Part shown: one piece after another, positions 16,999 to 25,533 of the stretch
How the letters are laid out: every line of letters starts with the position of its first letter
Position numbering within the stretch: position 1 is the first letter of the stretch
Assembly (NCBI GenBank): GCA_949292175.1
Contig: CASEYJ010000017.1
Coordinates: forward strand, 1 to 64,000
Origin: an uncultured bacterium
GTDB lineage: Bacteria; Cyanobacteriota; Vampirovibrionia; Gastranaerophilales; Gastranaerophilaceae
Direction of reading: 5' to 3'
DNA: 64,000 nucleotides
The notes under the pieces: generated by a model
Told to the model about the DNA's origin: nothing
The model's database searches: none
The model's input: only the letters and a program-made list of their open reading frames with translations
Translations under genes and position numbers: made by a program

Positions 16999-19284
16999 AT
17001 GTTTGAGTTTCCATTTGAGCTGGATGATTTCCAAAAAGAGGCCTGCAATTATATATCGAACGGTGAAAGTGTTGTTGTATGCGCCCCAACAGGAGCCGGG
17101 AAAACTGTTATCGCGCAGCATGCAATACATTTGGCACTTCAAAATGATACCAGAATCTTTTACACTACACCATTAAAGGCATTATCAAATCAGAAATATT
17201 ATGACTTTTCTGAAAAATATGGCTCTGATAAAGTTGGATTACTTACAGGTGATACCTCAATAAACAGAAATGCTCAAATTGTCGTAATGACGACTGAAGT
17301 TTTCAGAAATATGCTTTATGGAACAAATTTTGGGGCTGTTGCTGATAATTTAAAAAATGTTAGATATGTTGTTCTGGATGAGGTTCATTATATGAATGAT
17401 GAACAGCGTGGAACTGTTTGGGAAGAGAGTATTATCTATTGTCCAACAAATGTTCAAATAATAGCATTGTCTGCAACTGTTGCCAATGCTGACGAGCTTA
17501 CAGCCTGGATTAATACAGTTCACTCCGAAACAAAACTTGTTGATACTGATTTTAGACCGGTGCCTCTTAAATTCTTTTACTTTGACAGTTCTCAGCCAGA
17601 TAAAATTTTACCGTTATTTACTCCGACAGGTCAGCTAAATAAAAAAATAAAACCTGAAAAGAGAGTTTGGGGTGCAAAGCGAAAAAAACAAAAATCATTT
17701 GTTAAAGATATTGTTCGAAATCTTGCAGAAAAAGATATGCTTCCTGCTATATATTTCACATTCTCCAGACGTAAGTGCGACGAGCAAATGGAAAGTTGTG
17801 CAGATTTAGGACTTGTAACCAGAGGAGAACAGGCTCAGATTAAACAAATTGTAGATGAGTACATAGCAGAAAACCCTCATTTATACAATAATAAGCACAT
17901 AGATTACCTGCTGCAAGGTGTTGCATCGCACCATGCGGGGCTTTTACCTGCGTGGAAAAATCTTGTTGAAAAGTTATTCCAAAAGGGGCTTATAAAAGTT
18001 GTATTCGCGACAGAAACTTTGGCTGCTGGAATTAATATGCCTGCACGCTCAACAGTTATCAGTTCAACAAGCAAAAGAACTGATTCAGGTCACAGAATGC
18101 TTACGGCAAGCGAATTTCTTCAAATGTCAGGTCGTGCAGGGCGTAGAGGAATGGATGAGGTCGGATATGTTACTATTGTTGGTACAATGTTTCAAACACC
18201 GGAAGAGGTTGCTGAACTTGTCTTAAGTGACGCAAATCCTTTAGAAAGCCGTTTTTCACCTAGCTACTCTATGGTTTTAAACTTATTGCAAAGATTTTCT
18301 ATTGATGAAGCTAAGGAACTTATATTAAAAAGTTTTGGTTACTTTTCATCAGGTTCTCGTTTAAAACCTTTACTAGCTCTCCAAAATTCATACGACAAAG
18401 AAATTAAAGAACGAGAGTTTATTTGTCCATTTAAACGGTCAGATAACGATTTGCACGAGTATGATAAGTTACGCCACATCTACGTACAAAACAGGCAGAC
18501 TTATAAGAAGATATGTAAACAAGAACGTTCTAAAAACAGGCCATTGTCCCCTGAAGCAATTGAGTTTGGTAAGACTACAAAAGATATGCTCAACAAGATG
18601 CACACATTCCAATGTGACTGTTGCAAGCTTTATAAGAAACATTCTAAGAACATAGAAGTTCTTGAACGTATCAGAGTTAGAAAAAATAAACTTGAAAAAG
18701 AGATTGAACGTCAGCGAGATATATTCTGGAATAAGTTTTTAGCTCACAGAAGCGTATTGAACGCTTTTGGCTACTTATCTGACGATTACCCAACCGAAAA
18801 GGGCGTTATGACTGCACAAATTCGCTCAGAAAATGAGTTGTTCATTGCTGAAATTATAAATTCACATGTCCTTGAAAATTTAACTCCATCACAACTTGCT
18901 GGAGTTATATGTGCGATAACTACTGAAGAATTAAGAATTGATATTCCATATATTCCATTCTCTGAGCCTGTAAGAAAAACTTTAAATCTTATAAGAAATA
19001 TTAGACGTAAAGTTGAAAAAGCGCAAAATGAATATTTGGTTGAAGCACCTTGCTATATAAATCCATATTTTAGCTCACTAATTGAACTTTGGGTAGAAGG
19101 TTCAGAGTGGGAAGATATTGTAGGACAGGTTGATATGGGCGAGGGTGATATTGTTAGAGCATTCAAGAGAGTTGTTGATGTATTGAGACAGTTTACAACG
19201 ATTTCTAATGTTCCGGAAGCCCTTGTATTTACAGCAAGAGAAGCAATAGAAAAAATTCAACGAGAACCGGTAAATATTGATTAG
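16999..19284 (+). CDS. Ski2-like DExH-box RNA helicase
   Basis: Superfamily 2 helicase of 761 residues. Walker A is APTGAGKT at residues 29-36, motif Ia TTPLKALSNQKYYDF, motif II DEVH at 127-130, motif III LSATVAN, and motif VI QMSGRAGRRGMDEVGYV. GVASHHAGLLPAWKNLVEKLFQKG and FATETLAAGINMPAR are Ski2/Mtr4 signatures. The C-terminal third is helical (an rRNA-processing-arch/DSHCT-like region) and includes CDCCKLYKKH. Similar genes are common in cyanobacteria, where a role in RNA processing is presumed. Start follows AAGGAG and a TATAAT box about 20 nt upstream. The glycosyltransferase starts 9 nt later. Confidence 0.9.
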   Translation: MFEFPFELDDFQKEACNYISNGESVVVCAPTGAGKTVIAQHAIHLALQNDTRIFYTTPLKALSNQKYYDFSEKYGSDKVGLLTGDTSINRNAQIVVMTTEVFRNMLYGTNFGAVADNLKNVRYVVLDEVHYMNDEQRGTVWEESIIYCPTNVQIIALSATVANADELTAWINTVHSETKLVDTDFRPVPLKFFYFDSSQPDKILPLFTPTGQLNKKIKPEKRVWGAKRKKQKSFVKDIVRNLAEKDMLPAIYFTFSRRKCDEQMESCADLGLVTRGEQAQIKQIVDEYIAENPHLYNNKHIDYLLQGVASHHAGLLPAWKNLVEKLFQKGLIKVVFATETLAAGINMPARSTVISSTSKRTDSGHRMLTASEFLQMSGRAGRRGMDEVGYVTIVGTMFQTPEEVAELVLSDANPLESRFSPSYSMVLNLLQRFSIDEAKELILKSFGYFSSGSRLKPLLALQNSYDKEIKEREFICPFKRSDNDLHEYDKLRHIYVQNRQTYKKICKQERSKNRPLSPEAIEFGKTTKDMLNKMHTFQCDCCKLYKKHSKNIEVLERIRVRKNKLEKEIERQRDIFWNKFLAHRSVLNAFGYLSDDYPTEKGVMTAQIRSENELFIAEIINSHVLENLTPSQLAGVICAITTEELRIDIPYIPFSEPVRKTLNLIRNIRRKVEKAQNEYLVEAPCYINPYFSSLIELWVEGSEWEDIVGQVDMGEGDIVRAFKRVVDVLRQFTTISNVPEALVFTAREAIEKIQREPVNID

Positions 19285-19293
19285 GAGCTTTAA

Positions 19294-20271
19294 ATGAAGT
19301 ACCCGCTAAATTTTGTAGGTGTTTGTATAAGTTATTTGCCAAAGTGTTTTCAAAAAAGTGGCAAATACAGAATTAAACTAAAAAAATATTTAAAATATTG
19401 CCAAGATAAAAAAGTAAAACTTGTTATGACACTTCTTGTAAAAGATGAAGAAAAGCTTATAGAAGCAAATATAAGATTTCATTATGCAATGGGTATTGAT
19501 CAATTTATAGTGACAGTCCATAATTCATCGGATAAAACTCTGGAAATAGTGACAAGGTTAAAAGCAGAAGGCATCCCAATAGAGATTGTAGTAGTAAAAG
19601 AGCCAGAACAAAAACAAGCCTTTCGCGTTGATAATATGATAAATATTGCTCAAAAAAAATACAAGGCTGACTGGATAATTAATGCAGATGCTGACGAGTT
19701 TTACTACTCAAAAGACTTAAATCTAAAGCGTAGTATATTAAAATACAATATTGGTAATGTTATCCGTGTAGATTCAACATTCTCATTTCCTGATGGCAGT
19801 GAAAATAGACTATTAAATCCACATTTTATAACGACATATGTGCAAGATTTTTGGTACAATTTATACCCAGATTTGCCTAAACTTGGAAGATTTAGAAATA
19901 AATCTTCTTGCCCAAAAGTTATACACAAAACAAAAGGCTATAAACACATACATCCCGGGAATCACGATGTTGCTATGTGGAATAAAAAAGTTCGTTCTAC
20001 CTCTGACATAATTTTGTATCATTTTACCGATGGAACATATGAAGACTATCTCCAAAAAGCTATTAGATATTTAGATTCTCTCCCAAATACAGACTCAAAC
20101 TTTGGTGTACATGTTAAATATATGCAAAAGCTTTACCATGAAGGAAACTTAGAAGAATATTACAACGCACGATACTCTAAAGATGTTTTTAATGAGCTTG
20201 TTAAATTTGGAGTAGTAACGAAAGATTATTCACTTATTAACTACCTTAAATATAAAGAAATATTAAGATAA
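19294..20271 (+). CDS. Glycosyltransferase family 2-like protein
   Basis: A 325-residue protein with a GT-A fold of the glyco_tranf_2_4 type. VKLVMTLLVKDEEKLIEANIRFHY at about residue 43 is the typical start of the nucleotide-sugar fold, and WIINADADEFYY near residue 130 contains the metal-binding DADEF. There is no signal peptide or clear membrane segment, so it is probably cytoplasmic or peripheral. GGAG precedes the start, 9 nt after the helicase, so they are co-transcribed. Likely works on surface polysaccharide or lipid; acceptor and sugar are unknown. Confidence 0.75.
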   Translation: MKYPLNFVGVCISYLPKCFQKSGKYRIKLKKYLKYCQDKKVKLVMTLLVKDEEKLIEANIRFHYAMGIDQFIVTVHNSSDKTLEIVTRLKAEGIPIEIVVVKEPEQKQAFRVDNMINIAQKKYKADWIINADADEFYYSKDLNLKRSILKYNIGNVIRVDSTFSFPDGSENRLLNPHFITTYVQDFWYNLYPDLPKLGRFRNKSSCPKVIHKTKGYKHIHPGNHDVAMWNKKVRSTSDIILYHFTDGTYEDYLQKAIRYLDSLPNTDSNFGVHVKYMQKLYHEGNLEEYYNARYSKDVFNELVKFGVVTKDYSLINYLKYKEILR

Positions 20272-20322
20272 AGTGTTTAAAATACCTTATTTAGTTTTGT
20301 TAAACGCTTGCTATCAGAGGGC

Positions 20323-20351
20323 TTGAAGTATTTGTAAATTTATGTTACAAT
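20323..20351 (+). promoter_or_regulatory. Promoter of the phosphodiester glycosidase gene
   Basis: TTGAAG (20323-20328), 17-nt spacer, TACAAT (20346-20351). Predicted start near 20358 gives a 5' UTR of about 104 nt, long for this window. Confidence 0.6.
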
Positions 20352-20358
20352 AGTAGTA

Positions 20359-20389
20359 GGAAGTTCCTGTTTTGGTTATGCAGGTTTCC
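20359..20389 (+). other. Hairpin at the 5' end of the 20463 gene's leader
   Basis: GGAA-gtt-CCTG, an 11-nt loop, CAGG-t-TTCC: an eight-pair interrupted stem placed right at the predicted transcript start. It may stabilise the mRNA or be part of a regulatory leader. I could not match it to a known riboswitch class. Confidence 0.4.
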
Positions 20390-20462
20390 GATGAGTGTTA
20401 TTCCCCACCCCACTCTAAAATAAAAAAGGTATCCGGTTACTAAAACACAAGCAGGTGACGAC

Positions 20463-21731
20463 ATGGATACTCTTGATCTCTACACAGGGAATACCCAAAA
20501 AACAACGGCGTTGGTGTTGAATATTGCCGCAATTATGGCAATTGTTGCCATGCATCATTTTTTATTCACCTCACCAATGTTTGCCGACGATATTAAACTT
20601 GCCAATGCAACAACTTACACAATAAATGTTGATGCATCGAAAGTTTATAATGAAATTAAAGAAGAGTTATCTCCAGAGGCAAAAAAAGAAAAATTTAACG
20701 AAAAAATTCGCACCAAATACCCAAATTCTGCTATCAGAACAGTTGCAGACGGTGTAAAACACGTTAGAATGACAAGGTACTATGATGGCAGACCAGTTAG
20801 GATTAATCTGGTTGAAATAGATAGATCATTAGCAAAAGATTTTGAGATAAAGCCTGCACTATCATCCTCATCATCAAATTTGAAATCAAGAAGAACAATC
20901 ACAACTATTGCAAAGAATACAAATTCAATAGTTGCTTTGAACGGCACCTTCTTTAAGCCTCAGACAGGAGTTCCTCTTGGAACGCTTGTTATTGACGGAA
21001 AAATGTACACAGGACCAATCTACGATAGAGTAGCAATGGGAATTTTCGATGACAAATTCGAAATGGCACGAGTTCAGATGAATGCAAAGATTAAGGCAGG
21101 TAATCTAGTAACAAAGATTGATAACATAAACCAACCAAGAATGTTATCAACACATGTAATAGCATACTCAAGCGCTTGGGGAAAAACAGCACCTGCATCC
21201 CCGAAATATGGGATGCAGCTTGCTGTTAGCGGTAACAAAATTATCGCAAGTTCAACCTCAGCCTTATCAATACCGGAAGATGGATATGTAATAGTTGGCC
21301 CAGCAAGTAAATTAAAACAATTTAGCAACTCAAATAAGATCAAAGTTGAAATAGGAACAATACCGAATTGGAAGGGTGTAAACCATATCATAAGCGGTGG
21401 CCCATATTTAGTTAAAAATTCTGAAATATTTGTTGATATGACCGCCCAAAAGTTAGGAGCAATTGGCGGTAAAAATCCTCGTAGTGCTATTGGCTATACA
21501 GCTGATGGGGATTTAATAATGGTTGCTGTCGACGGAAGAGAAGGAAGTTCTGTCGGAATGACTTTGATGCAACTTGCATATTTTATGAAAGCAGCAGGTT
21601 GTACAAATGCAATGAATTTGGACGGTGGAGGTTCAACCGTAATGTATGTTGGCGGGCAGGTAGTTAATAACCCTGCTTATAAAGGCGGTATTGCAATCTC
21701 CAACGCCCTCGTTTTATCAAAAAAAAGCTAA
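20463..21731 (+). CDS. Phosphodiester glycosidase family protein (NAGPA / DUF2233-like), exported
   Basis: A 422-residue protein with a cytoplasmic N-tail of ~15 residues, an uncleaved anchor or signal segment (about 16-40, ALVLNIAAIMAIVAMHHFLF), and an extracytoplasmic domain. Family motifs are clear: IVALNGTFFKPQTGVPLGTL (about residues 157-176), HIISGGPYLVKNSEI, NPRSAIGYTADGDLIMVAVDGR, and the terminal signature MNLDGGGSTVMYVGGQVVNNP. Members hydrolyse N-acetylglucosamine phosphodiesters or related envelope sugars. The start is ATG 20463 after CAGGTGAC. Leader and hairpin are described separately. Substrate unknown; the family call is strong. Confidence 0.88.
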   Translation: MDTLDLYTGNTQKTTALVLNIAAIMAIVAMHHFLFTSPMFADDIKLANATTYTINVDASKVYNEIKEELSPEAKKEKFNEKIRTKYPNSAIRTVADGVKHVRMTRYYDGRPVRINLVEIDRSLAKDFEIKPALSSSSSNLKSRRTITTIAKNTNSIVALNGTFFKPQTGVPLGTLVIDGKMYTGPIYDRVAMGIFDDKFEMARVQMNAKIKAGNLVTKIDNINQPRMLSTHVIAYSSAWGKTAPASPKYGMQLAVSGNKIIASSTSALSIPEDGYVIVGPASKLKQFSNSNKIKVEIGTIPNWKGVNHIISGGPYLVKNSEIFVDMTAQKLGAIGGKNPRSAIGYTADGDLIMVAVDGREGSSVGMTLMQLAYFMKAAGCTNAMNLDGGGSTVMYVGGQVVNNPAYKGGIAISNALVLSKKS

Positions 21732-21870
21732 TCATTTTTTTACTACTCTAAACATATGATATGAAAGTGACAAAACTATATAATTAGCCGATGTTTTTAT
21801 TTCTTAATATCGCATAATTATAATGTGCCGAATGGCGTTATTATTTTATATTCACAGGTGGTTAGATTAA

Positions 21871-22044
21871 ATGAACTTACACGAACAATGTCTTTTAAGA
21901 TATCTTAAAAATCCGGATGAACTTTCTTATTCTACTGAAATTCTTAAATTAAATAATTTTATTCTTGAAAAACGTTTTCTTGTAAAAAATTTTGTTGCCA
22001 AATCTTCCAGTATCAATTATACTGATAATGTAGATTTGGGTTAG
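21871..22044 (+). CDS. Small 57-aa protein upstream of the CHASE2-GGDEF gene
   Basis: Reads MNLHEQCLLRYLKNPDELSY... to ...NYTDNVDLG, 57 residues, from ATG 21871 with AGGTGG about 10 nt before it. Its stop lies 4 nt before the ATG of the diguanylate cyclase gene, so the two are probably translationally coupled; the cyclase has only a poor site of its own. The protein is soluble and mildly basic with no recognised domain. It could be a leader peptide or a small partner of the cyclase. Confidence 0.5.
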   Translation: MNLHEQCLLRYLKNPDELSYSTEILKLNNFILEKRFLVKNFVAKSSSINYTDNVDLG

Positions 22045-22048
22045 GTAT

Positions 22049-23821
22049 ATGTTGAGAAAAATTTTATATTCAATTTGGTTATTATTGGTACTTTTTACAG
22101 TATTTGTAAGTGTTAAAAATACAAACTTTGACACATTTATTTCAATGATAGAAAGCCGTACATTTGATTTACGCCAAAATGTATTAATCAAAGAACGCAG
22201 TAAGAATGTTAGCGACAAAATTGTTATTATTGCTATTGATGACGCAACTTATGAATATATATTAGATAAGTATGGTGAATGGCCGCTTCCAAGAAGCATT
22301 TATGCTGAACTTGTTGATTATATTGAAAAGCAGCAACCTCAAAGTATTGCTTTTGATTTGATGTTTGTAAAATCAATGAAAAGTAATGCTGTTGCCGACA
22401 AAAAGCTTATTGATATGATGCAAAAATACGATAATGTGTTTGTATCAATGAATTTGGACGATCAGTCTCATGACTTGCGTACTCCGCCGAACCTTCCGGA
22501 CAGTTTAAGCATTAGAGTTGATAACAAATCACCAAATGTTGATTTTTCTTCTCAAACATACACAAATTGCAGAAAAATTCTTGATGGAATTTTATATCAT
22601 ACATCAAATATTGGTATGATAAATGTTACTCGTGCCGAAGACGGGATTTTGAGAAAAATGCCGGTGTTGGTTAAATATCAAGGGAAATACTATCCTCAAC
22701 TTGGTTTAAAGGTAGGGATGCATTACCTTGGTTTAGACCCCAAAAAGCTTGTTATTGATTCTAACTCAAATTTAATTTTAGGCGATAGAAAAATATATCT
22801 TGATAAAGATGGCAGTGCAATATTAAACTGGTACGGGCCACACGAAACGTATGAATACATTCCGATGTATAAGATTATTCAGCTTGTAAACGGTAAATAT
22901 TCTGATGTTGATCTAAACTTCAAGGATAAAATTGTTTACTTTGGTACAACAGCCTCCAGCTTATTTGATATTAAGACGGTACCGTCATCAAGAGTATATC
23001 CTGGTGTTGAGGTTCAAGCTACATATGTAAACAATATTATTGATAATAACTTTATAAGAAGACTGGATAGATCTTTTACTATATTTTTAGGCACACTTTT
23101 GTCAATCATAACTATTTGTATCGTTATGAATGAAGCATCTGCTTTTGTTGGTTCACTAGCAGCATTTTCAGTGTATTTACTCTATGTTTTTGCTGCGTAC
23201 TATGCTATGAAGTATTTTAACCTATGGGTTGACATAATTTATCCTTTGTTGCTTGCTATTTTAACATTTATTTCTGCATATATTGTAAAATATCTAATAA
23301 AGTCAAGGGACTTTGAACAACAGTATATGCTTGCTACGACTGATGGTTTGACAGATTTATATAACCACAGGTATTTTCAAGAGCAAATGCGTATGATGAT
23401 TGAGGCTTCTAAACGTTATGAAACTTCATTTTCTTTGATTATTCTCGATATTGATTTCTTTAAAAAATTTAATGATACGTTTGGTCACCAGGCTGGAGAT
23501 GCAGTGTTAAGACAGGTTGCACAAACATTAAAGAAAAATATTCGTTCCACAGATATTGCTTGTCGTTATGGCGGCGAGGAAATGAGTATAATATTACCTA
23601 AAACAGATCACGAAATCGCAATCTTTACTGCGAACAAAATATGTGCAAGGGTTTCTTCAAAAGATTTCAGGCTTCCTAACGGAAGAGAAACTTCCGTAAC
23701 AATTAGTCTTGGTGTATCAACATTCCCGAATGACGGCGTTACTGCTGAAGAATTAATCGAAGCAGCAGATAAACGTTTATATAACGCAAAACATAATGGC
23801 AGAAACCAAGTTGGTGGCTAA
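22049..23821 (+). CDS. CHASE2-domain membrane diguanylate cyclase
   Basis: A 590-residue sensor that would make cyclic di-GMP. An N-terminal membrane helix (ILYSIWLLLVLFTVFVSV) leads into an extracytoplasmic CHASE2 domain (about 30-330; DDATYEYILDKYGEWPLPRS, QPQSIAFDLMFV). Three membrane helices follow (about 335-410), then a GGDEF domain. The active site is GGEEM at residues 508-512, with Glu for Asp and Met for Phe, compatible with activity; RSTD just before is a typical product-inhibition I-site. DGLTDLYNHRYFQEQM starts the domain. No HAMP or PAS is seen. A 57-codon ORF precedes it by 4 nt. No c-di-GMP phosphodiesterase lies in the window. Confidence 0.92.
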   Translation: MLRKILYSIWLLLVLFTVFVSVKNTNFDTFISMIESRTFDLRQNVLIKERSKNVSDKIVIIAIDDATYEYILDKYGEWPLPRSIYAELVDYIEKQQPQSIAFDLMFVKSMKSNAVADKKLIDMMQKYDNVFVSMNLDDQSHDLRTPPNLPDSLSIRVDNKSPNVDFSSQTYTNCRKILDGILYHTSNIGMINVTRAEDGILRKMPVLVKYQGKYYPQLGLKVGMHYLGLDPKKLVIDSNSNLILGDRKIYLDKDGSAILNWYGPHETYEYIPMYKIIQLVNGKYSDVDLNFKDKIVYFGTTASSLFDIKTVPSSRVYPGVEVQATYVNNIIDNNFIRRLDRSFTIFLGTLLSIITICIVMNEASAFVGSLAAFSVYLLYVFAAYYAMKYFNLWVDIIYPLLLAILTFISAYIVKYLIKSRDFEQQYMLATTDGLTDLYNHRYFQEQMRMMIEASKRYETSFSLIILDIDFFKKFNDTFGHQAGDAVLRQVAQTLKKNIRSTDIACRYGGEEMSIILPKTDHEIAIFTANKICARVSSKDFRLPNGRETSVTISLGVSTFPNDGVTAEELIEAADKRLYNAKHNGRNQVGG

Positions 23822-23935
23822 TTTCCTTCGTTAAAATATATGTTAAGTTATATTACAGAAATCCATGAAAAAAGCAATTTCACAGTATATATAACGTTTA
23901 TATATTTAAGAGTAAAAAACACGAAGGATACTTAT

Positions 23936-24445
23936 ATGGGTTTCTTGACCTCGACATTTATGAAATCATTTTCTTTAAGGATGAAGCTCCAAGCACAAAG
24001 GCGCTTGATGAGCATCAACCTTGAAGTGGGTCGAGTTCAAAGACAAATGAGAAACCAACAAAGACAATTAAAATACCAACAAAAATATGATAATATGATG
24101 ATGCAAGCTGATCTATCAACAAGGTTATACGGATCAGCTGGCAATGTTGGTTTGTATGACCAATTAAAAGCTGCACAAACGGCTGGTGATACAAGTCAAG
24201 CAAATAGTATATTTGGTCAAATTCAACAAGCACAAAATAACTATGCAATGCAGCGTGAATATAATTCTAGTTACTGGGATGATTGGATGGAGCAGCAACT
24301 TGAGCCATTGAAAGATGAAGAAGAACGCTTGCAACTGGAAAAACAACAGGCTGAAAATGAATTAGCTCTATGGACTGAATCTGAAAAAGCTTACACTCAA
24401 TCAGCAAAAGACGATATTAAATCTGTAGTTCCTGATGTTGGCTAA
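23936..24445 (+). CDS. Hypothetical Gln-rich coiled-coil protein
   Basis: I start it at ATG 23936 with GAAGG upstream; the frame is open 32 codons further back but without a site. The 169-residue protein (MGFLTSTFMKSFSLRMKLQA...) is rich in Gln, Arg, Glu and Met, with a predicted coil at residues 15-55 (RQMRNQQRQLKYQQKYDNMM) and another near the C-terminus (EPLKDEEERLQLEKQQAENE). No signal peptide or membrane segment. Its style recalls the coiled-coil protein at 35818-36630, but I see no clear homology. Function unknown. Confidence 0.6.
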   Translation: MGFLTSTFMKSFSLRMKLQAQRRLMSINLEVGRVQRQMRNQQRQLKYQQKYDNMMMQADLSTRLYGSAGNVGLYDQLKAAQTAGDTSQANSIFGQIQQAQNNYAMQREYNSSYWDDWMEQQLEPLKDEEERLQLEKQQAENELALWTESEKAYTQSAKDDIKSVVPDVG

Positions 24446-24524
24446 TCTAGCTAGTTAACAATTCTTTCCCTTTTTTATGTTTATGTTATAATAAATATGA
24501 AAAAGAAAGAGGTTGATAGTACAG

Positions 24525-25472
24525 ATGAAAGTAAGCGTTAAAGTTCCAGCAACAACAGCCAATTTGGGACCAGGATTTGATTGTTTAGGGCTTGCACTAC
24601 CGTTATATAATACAATTACGATTGAAGAAACAGTTCTACCAGGAACAGGTGTAGAAATAAATGTTCTTGTTAATGAGAATGTTTCGGACGAATTTTCTCT
24701 TGAACATGTTCCGATAGATGAAAACAGTATTATATATAAGGCAGTTGAACTACTATATAATTCAATTGGTCAAACACCAAGCGAGTTAAAAATTACAATA
24801 CATTCAGAAATCCCAATTGCCAGAGGTTTAGGCAGCAGTGCTTCTGTTATTGTTGGAGGCTTAATCGCTGCTAACGAATTATTGGGTCATCCTGCAGATG
24901 AAGCTGCATTACTATCTATTGCGACTGAAGTAGAAGGACACCCGGATAACGTTACTCCTGCTATCGTTGGCGGGCTTACAATGGCATCAACCGAAGAAGA
25001 TGGAAGTATTGTATATAGAAAGTTAGATTGGCCTCAAGACTGGATGCTTACAGTTTGTGTGCCTGAGTATGAACTTCCGACAGAAATTTCACGTTCTGTA
25101 TTGCCAAAAGAAGTTCCAATGGAAGATGCAATATTTAACTCTCAGCGTATGGGAATGTTTGTACAAGCTGTAAATACTCACGATGCTGAATTGATGAAAC
25201 TTGCGCTAAAAGACAAACTTCATCAACCATACAGAATGAAACTTGTTCCGGGCTTAGAGAAAATAATGGAAAATCTTAAGCATGAGGATAATGTTCTAGG
25301 TTGTGTTCTTAGTGGCGCCGGTCCTTCTATATTGATTGTTTCACTTAAAAACAACCTTGATAGAATGAAATCTATCGTGAAAGAAACTTGGGATGATTTG
25401 AATATTAAAGCCCAAATCTATACTTTCCCTGTTGAATCTCACGGTGCACACGTAATTTCTCATGATAAATAG
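24525..25472 (+). CDS. thrB: Homoserine kinase
   Basis: GHMP kinase phosphorylating homoserine on the way to threonine. The 315-residue protein opens VKVPATTANLGPGFDCLGLA, has the ATP-binding glycine loop PIARGLGSSASVIVGG (about residues 90-106), EGHPDNVTPAIVGGL and the third GHMP motif VLGCVLSGAGPSILIVS. I start at ATG 24525; the TTG four codons upstream lies directly against the GAGG site and is less likely. A TATAAT box lies about 40 nt upstream. No other threonine genes are adjacent. Confidence 0.95.
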   Translation: MKVSVKVPATTANLGPGFDCLGLALPLYNTITIEETVLPGTGVEINVLVNENVSDEFSLEHVPIDENSIIYKAVELLYNSIGQTPSELKITIHSEIPIARGLGSSASVIVGGLIAANELLGHPADEAALLSIATEVEGHPDNVTPAIVGGLTMASTEEDGSIVYRKLDWPQDWMLTVCVPEYELPTEISRSVLPKEVPMEDAIFNSQRMGMFVQAVNTHDAELMKLALKDKLHQPYRMKLVPGLEKIMENLKHEDNVLGCVLSGAGPSILIVSLKNNLDRMKSIVKETWDDLNIKAQIYTFPVESHGAHVISHDK

Positions 25473-25533
25473 CCGATAATGCTTGCCAGACTTAGGTCTT
25501 AAGCTCTCAATGCGGCTAAAATAGAGGATATGT

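Noticed and set aside
25465..25520. TAGCCG...CGGCTA inverted repeat between thrB and the MnmC-like gene
   Set aside because: The arms are only six bases and far apart, without a T-run; not convincing as a terminator or riboswitch.
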